From Sulfurihydrogenibium yellowstonense SS-5 (GTDB taxonomy: Bacteria; Aquificota; Aquificia; Aquificales; Hydrogenothermaceae), in the NCBI RefSeq assembly GCF_000173615.1, contig NZ_ABZS01000040.1:1-10415 (forward strand): a DNA stretch of 10,415 bases. The letters run 5' to 3'. This document shows positions 1 to 5,697 of this stretch, in pieces. Numbering within the stretch: position 1 is the first letter of the stretch; each line of letters begins with the position of its first letter. The notes under the pieces are model-generated. The model was not told where the DNA came from. It worked only from the letters and a program-made list of their open reading frames with translations, and searched no databases. The translations under genes and the position numbers were made by a program.

Positions 1-1262
1 ACGCTTTTCTCTAACTCAATGCTTTCTTTTTTCATAAGTTTTAATAGTATCTCAGATAATTTTCGCTTTGTGGTTTTGAATGTTTTTACATTGTATATCC
101 AGCTATAGGTTATATATTTATTCAAGTCTTTTAGTTTTTCTTCTCTATGTATTATTCTGTAAAGGTTTGCTATTTCTATTGGTCTGTATATAGTGTCCAC
201 CCTATTAGACCCTTCTTTTGATGCTTCTTTTAATTTTTCTGAAATTTCTTGTAAACTCATTTCATCGATCGTTGGACCACTTTTTTCTTCTTTCTCTTCT
301 GTTTCTTTGTTAACATAACTGAGGAGCTTTTTCATTTTTTCTATTTCTTGATTTAAGAATTCTATAGAGTTTCTAATTTCTACTTTTAATTTTATCGCAT
401 GCCCTATTGCATCTTTTAATGTATCATTGAGGTCTAATTCTACTGCATCTTTGATTAGATCCTGTTTTAGTCTTTCTATGCTTTCTATTTTCTCTTGCGA
501 AAGATATTTTGCGTTTTTAAACACTGTGATTAGCTTGTATTTGAGTGCATCTGTATATTGCTTGATTTTATCAAGTTCATTTTCTTCTATTTCTACTTTT
601 GAATCTATCTCTTTTATGGTTGATATTACGAATTCTGTAAAATCTTCCTCTGTTTGGGCAACTTTTTGAACAATTTGTGCTTGGTTTTTATCTTTTTTCA
701 TTTTGATTAAGGAAAGAATGAGTTCATTGAAAACTTTTTCACTTTTTATTGAATTTATCGCGTCTTTTTCTATTTCTGACGGGTCTTTTATGAATTTGGC
801 ATACTCTCTCATTAGCCTTAGTGATTGTGCTGCTTGAAACATTATAAAAGTTCCATATTTTTCTAAGTTTTTAGGTTCTTTTTCTAAGATTTTTTCCCAT
901 CTTTTATTAGTTTCCTTAAGATATTTTACGAAAATCTCCCAACCTTCTTTATCTTCAATAAACTTATCCAATGTTACGTTTTCATCTAAATTCTCCTTTT
1001 TCTTTATCTCTTCAAATGTTTTATTTATAAGCTTATCTACTTCAAGCTCGAATAAATAGCCTTCTGCTATTTCCTTGGAAAGCTTTTCCAATTCTCTTTT
1101 GTCTATGTTGATGTTGTAGTTATCGAGAATGGATAGAATCTCTTTTGATAGAGCTTCTACATCTTGCCTTGAAATGTCTGATGGGAATAAGATTGGTCTT
1201 GTGTTTTCTCCATGTTCTTCATACATTTGTGCTAATTTTGATAATAAATCTTTTTTGTTCAT
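1..1262 (-). CDS. Uncharacterised long helical protein, 3' end cut by window edge
   Basis: I do not recognise this protein. Read on the minus strand from ATG at 1262, the frame stays open for 420 codons to the window edge; I checked every codon and found no stop. The start is well supported by an AAGGAGGTT ribosome binding site at 1267-1275. The product begins MNKKDLLSKLAQMYEEHGEN. It is very rich in Lys, Glu, Ile and Leu, and I saw no cysteine. The stretch from about residue 180 to 330 looks almost entirely alpha-helical with coiled-coil character. There is no signal peptide, membrane segment or recognisable catalytic motif, so a structural or scaffold role in the cytoplasm is the most one can infer. 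It is the third gene after the 169- and 131-residue ORFs, 49 bases behind the latter, and is probably co-transcribed with them. That it is a real gene is close to certain; its function is open. Confidence 0.85.
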   Translation of the reverse strand, partial: MNKKDLLSKLAQMYEEHGENTRPILFPSDISRQDVEALSKEILSILDNYNINIDKRELEKLSKEIAEGYLFELEVDKLINKTFEEIKKKENLDENVTLDKFIEDKEGWEIFVKYLKETNKRWEKILEKEPKNLEKYGTFIMFQAAQSLRLMREYAKFIKDPSEIEKDAINSIKSEKVFNELILSLIKMKKDKNQAQIVQKVAQTEEDFTEFVISTIKEIDSKVEIEENELDKIKQYTDALKYKLITVFKNAKYLSQEKIESIERLKQDLIKDAVELDLNDTLKDAIGHAIKLKVEIRNSIEFLNQEIEKMKKLLSYVNKETEEKEEKSGPTIDEMSLQEISEKLKEASKEGSNRVDTIYRPIEIANLYRIIHREEKLKDLNKYITYSWIYNVKTFKTTKRKLSEILLKLMKKESIELEKS

Positions 1263-1311
1263 TCTTAACCTCCTTTATTTTAATTAATGCTTTTGATTTT
1301 AGTCTTTTACT

Positions 1312-1707
1312 TTAGTCGTCAATTATTTTTGTTATAGCTCTTTTTTCTGTTTTTACTTTATTTTTTGAAATTACATAAACATATCTTTCGTCTTTAGCTA
1401 TGATTAGTCCCTCTTCTGTAATCCAAACTAAGAATCTAACAAAAGAGTTTAGTCCGTTTTTTGCATTTTCCGGAATGTAAATTGTGTTTGTTTTTAAGTC
1501 TATTTTTGAGCCTATAAATTCAGCAGGCAGGAATGTTTGGATGAATTTGTCGCATCTAACTTCTTCATTTACTATTCTTGCTATGATGTTTTCTAAATCT
1601 CTGTTTTTTCCGCTAAAGATTAGGTTAAAGTCTTCTGTCTTTTCCTTGTTTGGAACCCAGTTAATGGTTTTGATTTCAAAGTGTTTTGGTTTAGGTTTTA
1701 TCTCCAT
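1312..1707 (-). CDS. Hypothetical protein, 131 residues
   Basis: I do not recognise this family. The ATG at 1707 has a good AAAGGAGAG ribosome binding site at about 1713-1719. The product is 131 residues, soluble and charged, with alternating hydrophobic stretches in its C-terminal half (around FVRFLVWITEEGLIIAKDE and YVYVISKN) that suggest beta strands. One cysteine lies near residue 53. There is no signal peptide or membrane segment. It sits between a 169-residue hypothetical gene (73 bases upstream) and a long coiled-coil-like gene (49 bases downstream), all on one strand, so a shared function is likely. Its 73-base leader contains a 15-base sequence (1744-1758) identical to one in the leader of the upstream gene. 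An opposite-strand ORF over the same bases (1484-1786) has no comparable support. Confidence 0.8.
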   Translation of the reverse strand: MEIKPKPKHFEIKTINWVPNKEKTEDFNLIFSGKNRDLENIIARIVNEEVRCDKFIQTFLPAEFIGSKIDLKTNTIYIPENAKNGLNSFVRFLVWITEEGLIIAKDERYVYVISKNKVKTEKRAITKIIDD

Positions 1708-1743
1708 TCTTCTCTCCTTTACTATATTATTTTCTATTTTTTT

Positions 1744-1758
1744 ACTTTTGTTTTTATA
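1744..1758 (-). repeat. 15-base leader element, copy 1
   Basis: On the minus strand this reads TATAAAAACAAAAGT and is identical to the sequence at 2333-2347. It lies 37 bases before the ATG of the 131-residue gene. Both copies are followed by an A-run and then a ribosome binding site, and both have TACCTT a short way upstream. It could be a -10-like promoter element or an untranslated leader motif. Chance similarity in A-rich DNA is a real alternative. Confidence 0.35.
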
Positions 1759-1780
1759 CTTATTTTATATTAAGGTAGAT

Positions 1781-2290
1781 TTATGAAAGCAATATCAGTT
1801 TTTGTATTACTTCTTTTATTGTAAATGGCATGTAAAGATTAAATGTGTGTATCCCTTTGCGTATAGAGTTTGGAATGTTTGGAGTATTTTTTGATACTAA
1901 TACCCTATATTTTGAATCCACAAATACTACATCTTTTCTATCAATAATGAGCGTGTCTATTTCTTCAATTACTTTTAAGTGCAGTGAGTAATATTCTTGA
2001 TTTTCTATATACAGACTTTTTCTGATATTTTTCTCAATATCTTCTTTTAGTTTTTCTTCCAGTTCTTTTGCAATATACTCAATAAGGGTTATATTTTCTA
2101 AGTTTGATGGTTCCATTTTTTCTATTCTTACTGTTGCGAATTTATTTTCTATATCTGTTGTTTCTATTTTAATGTCGAATGTAATTGCTAATCTTGGTAT
2201 GTATATACTGCTTTCTTCTTTGAGATTTTTGATTTCTTCTTTTACCGTAAGGAAAAGCATGCTGTTTAAAATTTTAATGTCGTTTGGCAT
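1781..2290 (-). CDS. Hypothetical protein, 169 residues
   Basis: I do not recognise this family. The ATG at 2290 is preceded by an AAGGAGT ribosome binding site at 2298-2304, seven bases away. The 169-residue product appears to be mixed alpha/beta: an N-terminal part with strand-like segments (YIPRLAITFDIKIETTDI), a central highly charged helix (about residues 70-92, with EELEEKLKEDIEKNIRKSL-like composition), and a C-terminal part with strand-like segments (TLIIDRKDVVFVDSKYRVLV). It has no cysteine, membrane segment or known motif. It is the first clear gene of the three-gene module that ends at the left window edge. The opening NDIKILNSMLFLTVKEEIKNL does not resemble a DNA-binding helix-turn-helix. 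A phage or mobile-element structural origin is possible but unproved. Confidence 0.8.
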   Translation of the reverse strand: MPNDIKILNSMLFLTVKEEIKNLKEESSIYIPRLAITFDIKIETTDIENKFATVRIEKMEPSNLENITLIEYIAKELEEKLKEDIEKNIRKSLYIENQEYYSLHLKVIEEIDTLIIDRKDVVFVDSKYRVLVSKNTPNIPNSIRKGIHTFNLYMPFTIKEVIQKLILLS

Positions 2291-2329
2291 GTTTTTTACT
2301 CCTTATTTTTTATTTTTTAATCTCATTTT

Positions 2330-2527
2330 TTAACTTTTGTTTTTATAAAAGGTAATATAATTTAGATTAATAACAGGATTCCGATTTAGAAGTATCAAAA
2401 GGCTTCTCTTATTGGTCACATATTTTATAAACTTTCTTTTTATAAATTTCTGACATATTTTTACTCTTTTTAAAATTGAAGCTAAAGCTATTCCAACTAC
2501 AATACCAACAGTCATATAAACATACAC
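2330..2527 (-). CDS. Possible small single-span membrane protein
   Basis: This is an open frame of 65 codons. The longest version starts with GTG at 2527; an in-frame ATG at 2515 gives 61 residues beginning MTVGIVVGIALASIL. Neither start has a clear ribosome binding site, which is the main argument against the gene. In favour are a well-formed hydrophobic N-terminal helix with Gly-x-x-x-Gly spacing, followed at once by a strongly basic stretch (KRVKICQKFIKRK), as expected for an N-out, C-in membrane anchor. It lies in the same direction as the 169-residue gene and ends 39 bases before that gene's start, so it could be the first gene of the module. The C-terminal third looks less protein-like. 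It may be spurious. Confidence 0.35.
   Translation of the reverse strand: MYVYMTVGIVVGIALASILKRVKICQKFIKRKFIKYVTNKRSLLILLNRNPVINLNYITFYKNKS
2333..2347 (-). repeat. 15-base leader element, copy 2
   Basis: This is the second exact copy of TATAAAAACAAAAGT (minus strand), 43 bases before the ATG of the 169-residue gene. It overlaps the last codons of the possible 65-residue ORF. A weaker match, ACTAAAATCAAAAGC, lies at 1289-1303 in the leader of the long partial gene, so all three module genes carry a version of it. Function unknown. Confidence 0.35.
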
Positions 2528-2558
2528 TTTGTCAGATTTGCTTTTTAAAATTCTTTTA

Positions 2559-2584
2559 AGATAGGCAAGGTTTTTAGCCTATCT
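2559..2584. other. Hairpin with 8-base perfect stem
   Basis: AGATAGGC at 2559-2566 is exactly complementary to GCCTATCT at 2577-2584, with a 10-base loop. It lies about 30 bases upstream of the 65-residue ORF and roughly 270 bases upstream of the first well-supported module gene. No T-run follows on either strand, so an ordinary intrinsic terminator is not well supported. An mRNA leader structure or a protein-binding site is equally possible. Confidence 0.4.
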
Positions 2585-2778
2585 AATCTAATGATTACGT
2601 AGTTTCTGTTAATGTAAAGTCAAACGCTGCTGAAATTCTAAAAAATTTTATGTATTTGGTTAGAAAAGAAATTTAAGTATTTTACAAATCAATCCTGCAG
2701 ATCTCCTGAGTTTTTTGCAATATAATAGGTTAGCAGAAAATTGACTTAATTAGTAAGAGTGTTCCAAAAATCCACACA

Positions 2779-2872
2779 GTCATTCTGCAGCCAGAGAAGA
2801 ATCTCCTGTTATTGCTTCCTTCCTTTTAAAACACATTAAAACATAAGATCCTTCACTTTGCTGCTGGATGAC
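2779..2872. repeat. REP/MITE-like composite unit A, 94 bp
   Basis: The unit begins GTCATTCTGCAG...GAAGAATCTC and ends AAGATCC...GGATGAC. The reverse complement of the right end (GTCATCCAGCAG...GAAGGATCTT) closely resembles the left end, so the unit has imperfect terminal inverted repeats of about 27 bases around an AT-rich centre. The same architecture and nearly the same length occur at 4722-4813. It encodes no protein. It is best described as a non-autonomous palindromic repeat of the REP or MITE kind; no transposase is in the window. Confidence 0.7.
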
Positions 2873-2890
2873 AAAGAACGACCCAATGGT

Positions 2891-2917
2891 GTCATTCTGA
2901 GTGAAGCGAAGAATCTC
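2891..2917. repeat. 27-bp REP-like repeat, tandem copy 1
   Basis: This is a single left-type arm, starting GTCATTCTGAGTGAAG and ending GAAGAATCTC. It is identical over 27 bases to the copy at 2938-2964. It carries the ATTCT/AGAAT inverted pair that can close a small hairpin. From memory, very similar sequences are common between genes in many unrelated bacteria; I could not verify this here. Confidence 0.75.
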
Positions 2918-2937
2918 TGCCTTTATGTCCCTATGTC

Positions 2938-2964
2938 GTCATTCTGAGTGAAGCGAAGAATCTC
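2938..2964. repeat. 27-bp REP-like repeat, tandem copy 2
   Basis: This is an exact copy of the repeat at 2891-2917, in the same orientation and 47 bases further on (start to start). The 20 bases between them are not repeated, and two copies are too few for a CRISPR array. It lies about 35 bases beyond the pepA terminator. Confidence 0.75.
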
Positions 2965-3000
2965 ATACTTTTATTGAATTTCTCACTTAACGTATTTTTG

Positions 3001-3029
3001 ATTATAAAAGAGGCAGGGTTAACCCTGCC
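3001..3029 (-). terminator. Rho-independent terminator of pepA
   Basis: GGCAGGGTTAACCCTGCC at 3012-3029 is a perfect 18-base palindrome, forming a 7-bp GC-rich stem with a TTAA loop. On the minus strand it is followed by TCTTTTAT. It starts 16 bases after the pepA stop codon. Its position, GC-rich stem and T-rich tail fit an intrinsic terminator that separates pepA from the repeats and the left-hand module. Confidence 0.75.
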
Positions 3030-3045
3030 ATGTTGATTTATACGA

Positions 3046-4560
3046 TTACTTGCCGATTTTATCAAAGAACTTTGATCTTTTTAGTAAATACCAAGTTATT
3101 GTTCTAACAGGTATTCCTGTTGCACCTTTTGGATGATAGTACCAACCGCTCGTATGATGAGATGGTCCGGCAATATCTATATGAACCCATGGAATTTTTG
3201 GGTCAACGAATTTCTCTAAGAATAATCCGGCTGTGATAGCACCACCGTATCTTGTTGTTCCAACGTTATAGACATCAGCATGAGGAGCTTTTATCTGTTC
3301 TCTTAGTTTATTGTTAAATGGAAGTTGCCACATCCATTCTCCTGTTTCTTCAGAAGTTTTTAAAATTTCATTTATAAATTTTTGATTATTTCCCATTACT
3401 CCGGCTGTAAACTCTCCAAGAGCAACAACGCAAGCACCGGTCAATGTTGCCATATCTATGATTGCATCCGGCTTTAACTCAGAAGCATAGGATAAAGCAT
3501 CGGCAAGGGTTAACCTTCCTTCTGCATCTGTGTTGCCAACTTCTATTGTTACACCATTTTTTGCTCTTAATATATCGTCCGGTCTGTAAGCTTTTCCACT
3601 TGGCATATTTTCTGCCGCTGCCACAATTCCATGAACAGTAATGTCAGGCTTTAATTCTCCAATTGCTTTAAAAATTCCAAGAACTGCACAAGCACCTGAT
3701 TTATCTGTCTTCATCCATCTCATAAAATCGCCGGTTTTTATATTTAAACCACCGCTATCAAACATTAATCCTTTTCCAACTATAGCAATTTCACCTTGTG
3801 AGTTTTTAGGTCTGTATGTTAAATGTATAAATCTTGGTGGATTATCACTACCTTTTGCTACTGCTAAGTAAGCACCCATTCCCATTTTTTCAATCTCTTC
3901 TTCATCGTAGATTTTGATTTCAAAGCCATACTCTTTTGCAAGCTTTTCTGCAATTTCTGCAAATTGGATTGTATTGATTACGTTAGCCGGCTCGTTTACA
4001 AGGTCTCTTGTAAAGTTTTGTGCTTCTGCAAGAATTTTTCCAATTCTAACAAATTCATTCAATCTGTCTTTATCTTGATTTTTTGGAATGTTTATCTGAA
4101 CTTCTTTTACTTTATGCTCATCCTTTTTAGAGAAATATTTATCAAATGAGTAATCTCCAAGTATTAACCCTTCTGTGATGGCCTGAACTACTTCATCATA
4201 ATTTTCAAACTGTTGTAAGTTTGTATCAATGATAATATCAGACAGCTTAAGCTCTTTCGCTTTTCTTATTATGTAGCTTGCAACTCTTCTTAGAATATCA
4301 TTTTCAAATTTTTTCTCCTTTCCAAGCCCGACAATAGCCACATAATTAGCCTTAATCTTTCCAAGAGTTGGAACTATTAAAAATTTACCTTCTTCAGCTT
4401 TGTATTTTTGTAATTTGATTAAATCAGAAACTCCACCATTTAAAGCTTTATCTATCTTTTCTAACTCTCCTTCAAGCTTTTTATTATCTTCAAACATTAA
4501 AAAGAATACTGCATCCGTCTTAACGTTATCCAACTTTTTTGTTGTTAAATTTATCTCCAT
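3046..4560 (-). CDS. pepA: Leucyl aminopeptidase (M17, cytosol aminopeptidase)
   Basis: PepA is a cytoplasmic di-metal aminopeptidase that removes N-terminal residues, preferably leucine, from peptides, and normally works as a hexamer. The 504 residues match the family length. The variable N-terminal macro-like domain covers about residues 1-165 and the catalytic M17 domain about 175-490. Visible active-site residues are K263 and D268 (VGKGLMFDSGG), K275, D286 (MKTDKSGA), and D345, E347 and R349 in the signature NTDAEGRL. The closing WVHIDIAG and KGATGIPVRT blocks are also present, so the enzyme looks intact. The start is fixed by AAGGAG at 4568-4573, seven bases before ATG. It is transcribed alone: a TATAAT box lies upstream, a terminator follows, and over 300 bases separate it from thiG. 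Some family members also bind DNA; nothing here tests that. Confidence 0.97.
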   Translation of the reverse strand: MEINLTTKKLDNVKTDAVFFLMFEDNKKLEGELEKIDKALNGGVSDLIKLQKYKAEEGKFLIVPTLGKIKANYVAIVGLGKEKKFENDILRRVASYIIRKAKELKLSDIIIDTNLQQFENYDEVVQAITEGLILGDYSFDKYFSKKDEHKVKEVQINIPKNQDKDRLNEFVRIGKILAEAQNFTRDLVNEPANVINTIQFAEIAEKLAKEYGFEIKIYDEEEIEKMGMGAYLAVAKGSDNPPRFIHLTYRPKNSQGEIAIVGKGLMFDSGGLNIKTGDFMRWMKTDKSGACAVLGIFKAIGELKPDITVHGIVAAAENMPSGKAYRPDDILRAKNGVTIEVGNTDAEGRLTLADALSYASELKPDAIIDMATLTGACVVALGEFTAGVMGNNQKFINEILKTSEETGEWMWQLPFNNKLREQIKAPHADVYNVGTTRYGGAITAGLFLEKFVDPKIPWVHIDIAGPSHHTSGWYYHPKGATGIPVRTITWYLLKRSKFFDKIGK

Positions 4561-4594
4561 CTATCTACTCCTTTTATAGATTTCTTAGAATATA

Positions 4595-4600
4595 ATTATA
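4595..4600 (-). promoter_or_regulatory. Putative pepA -10 box (TATAAT)
   Basis: The minus strand reads TATAAT here, 34 bases before the pepA ATG and upstream of its ribosome binding site, which is a plausible place for a sigma-70 -10 box. No good -35 hexamer lies 17 bases upstream (CTAATT), so the assignment rests on the -10 match and position. AT-rich DNA makes chance matches common. Confidence 0.4.
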
Positions 4601-4645
4601 ATACACCTTAGATGAGAAATTAGTGGTTTTTATAAAATTTAAAAT

Positions 4646-4677
4646 GAGATCCTTTGGACTAAAGTCCTCAGGATGAC
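4646..4677. repeat. REP-like palindrome, right-type arm with long stem
   Basis: The element runs from GAGATCC to GGATGAC. It has an outer inverted pair ATCCT/AGGAT and an inner one GGACT/AGTCC separated by two bases, so it folds into an almost continuous hairpin. Its ends match the right end of the unit at 4722-4813, while its inner arms differ in sequence but remain complementary. It lies about 45 bases upstream of the pepA -10 box. Confidence 0.65.
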
Positions 4678-4721
4678 AAAAAGGTTGATTGATAAGCATT
4701 AGAGGAAGAATAACCTTATTC

Positions 4722-4813
4722 GTCATTCTACAGCCGGCGAAGAATCTCTTGTTTTTCTTTTTAATCAAAAAAATCAAAAGGTAAGATCCTTCGGCCTACG
4801 GCCTCAGGATGAC
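4722..4813. repeat. REP/MITE-like composite unit B, 92 bp
   Basis: The left end reads GTCATTCTACAGCC...GAAGAATCTC and the right end AAGATCCTTCGGCC...CAGGATGAC. The ends are imperfect inverted repeats of each other around an AT-rich centre, as in unit A at 2779-2872. The right arm contains GGCC-TAC-GGCC inside ATCCT/AGGAT, and the left arm contains the palindrome GCCGGC, so each arm can also fold alone. No coding content. Confidence 0.7.
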
Positions 4814-4833
4814 AAGGAAAGGTAGGTCTATGA

Positions 4834-4871
4834 GAATATTAGAACATCCTTGCCTCGGGATGTGAATATTC
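4834..4871 (-). terminator. Hairpin immediately after the thiG stop codon
   Basis: Two nested arms pair here: GAATATT (4834-4840) with AATATTC (4865-4871), and ACATCC (4844-4849) with GGATGT (4858-4863), closing an 8-base loop. On the minus strand the structure begins at the base after the thiG stop (4872-4874). No T-run follows, so it may protect the mRNA 3' end or pause transcription rather than act as a classical terminator. Its ATCCTTG...GGATG core resembles a shortened copy of the nearby palindromic repeats. Confidence 0.45.
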
Positions 4872-5675
4872 TTAATTTCTTCCTATCACACCCTCCATTG
4901 GAGAAGATGCTGAAGCGTACATTTTCTTGGGAATTCTTCCTGCCAAGTATGCAAGCCTTCCGGCTATTACTGCATGCTTCATTGCAACAGCCATTTTGAT
5001 AGGGTCTTTAGCCTGAGCGATGGCTGTATTCATTAAAACTCCATCAACTCCAAGCTCCATAACTATCGCAGCATCTGATGCTGTTCCAATTCCGGCATCA
5101 ACGATTACAGGTATTTTAACCGCTTCTTTGATAAAGAGAATGTTATAAGGATTTTGTAGTCCAAGTCCTGAGCCTATTGGAGCTGCCAGTGGCATAACTG
5201 CTGCACATCCTATATCTTCAAATCTTTTGGCCATTACAGGGTCATCTGTTATGTATGGTAAAACTGTAAAACCTTCTTTGACAAGGATTTCTGCCGCTTT
5301 GAGCGTTTCTATCATATCCGGATATAAAGTTTTTTGGTCTCCGATAACTTCAAGCTTTACAAATCCATGTCCGAGAGCTTCTCTTGCAAGCTTAGCTGTT
5401 AAAACAGCCTCCTCTGCCGTATAACATCCGGCAGTGTTTGGAAGAATCATTATTTTTGATGTATCTATGTAGTTTAAAAGGTTGTCTTGGTTTGGGTCTG
5501 TAATGTTTACTCTTCTAACTGCTACCGTTATCATTTCTGCACCGGATGCTTCCGTTGCCTCTTTCGTCTGCTGAAAATCTTTGTACTTTCCAGAGCCTAC
5601 TATAAGTCTTGACTTAAACTCTTTTCCGCCAATTACAAGCTTGTCATTCTCTAAAAACTTTTCTAAATCAAACAT
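4872..5675 (-). CDS. thiG: Thiazole synthase ThiG
   Basis: ThiG builds the thiazole phosphate ring of thiamine in the cytoplasm from 1-deoxy-D-xylulose 5-phosphate, dehydroglycine (or iminoglycine) and the sulfur of ThiS thiocarboxylate. The protein is a 267-residue TIM barrel of normal length. Clear family blocks are RLIVGSGKY (23-31), [15 protein letters not shown] (77-91), VKLEVIGD with Schiff-base lysine K107, [11 protein letters not shown] (166-176), the phosphate-binding [12 protein letters not shown] (192-203), and the C-terminal ASASSPMEG. Nothing essential is missing. The start at 5675 has GGAGGT at 5681-5686. The gene lies 22 bases behind the beta-CASP ribonuclease gene and ends the operon. 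ThiS, ThiF and the glycine or tyrosine enzyme (ThiO or ThiH) are not in the window. No TPP riboswitch is visible upstream. Confidence 0.97.
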   Translation of the reverse strand: MFDLEKFLENDKLVIGGKEFKSRLIVGSGKYKDFQQTKEATEASGAEMITVAVRRVNITDPNQDNLLNYIDTSKIMILPNTAGCYTAEEAVLTAKLAREALGHGFVKLEVIGDQKTLYPDMIETLKAAEILVKEGFTVLPYITDDPVMAKRFEDIGCAAVMPLAAPIGSGLGLQNPYNILFIKEAVKIPVIVDAGIGTASDAAIVMELGVDGVLMNTAIAQAKDPIKMAVAMKHAVIAGRLAYLAGRIPKKMYASASSPMEGVIGRN

Positions 5676-5697
5676 ACCTTACCTCCGAAAAATTTGT

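Larger units (their letters stand above)
2528..3045. other. Intergenic region with palindromic repeats, no gene
   Basis: This 518-base stretch lies between the pepA stop and the small ORF at 2330-2527, and I see no credible gene. It holds a hairpin at 2559-2584, one composite repeat unit (2779-2872), two tandem 27-base repeats (2891-2917, 2938-2964) and the pepA terminator (3001-3029). The sequence at 2694-2710 (CTGCAG directly joined to ATCTCCTG) looks like a decayed repeat end, since the same two blocks flank the centre of the repeat at 2779. The promoter of the left-hand module should lie here. The best minus-strand candidate is TTGACT (2618-2623) with CGTAAT 18 bases on (2594-2599), but this is weak. 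Confidence 0.6.
4561..4871. other. Intergenic region between thiG and pepA, repeats, no gene
   Basis: These 311 bases hold no credible gene. In order they carry the pepA ribosome binding site and -10 box, a single right-type palindromic repeat (4646-4677), a composite repeat unit (4722-4813) and a hairpin abutting the thiG stop codon (4834-4871). An open frame of 67 codons at 4574-4777 runs through the repeats; it has no ribosome binding site and is most likely accidental. Confidence 0.6.

Noticed and set aside
427..669. Plus-strand open frame of 80 codons
   Set aside because: It is antisense to the long open minus-strand gene (1-1262), which has an excellent ribosome binding site; the Ser/Phe-rich product is a typical shadow.
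1484..1786. Plus-strand open frame of 100 codons with hydrophobic C-terminus
   Set aside because: It lies antisense to the 131-residue gene and its leader. The hydrophobic look comes from reading A-rich DNA on the opposite strand as Phe/Leu codons.
2891..2964. CRISPR-like pair of identical 27-base repeats with a 20-base spacer
   Set aside because: There are only two copies, the spacer is too short, no cas genes are nearby, and related diverged copies occur singly and in inverted pairs elsewhere, which fits a REP-like family.
4574..4777. Open frame of 67 codons on the minus strand between thiG and pepA
   Set aside because: It is made mostly of the palindromic repeats, has no ribosome binding site, and overlaps the pepA promoter and leader region.
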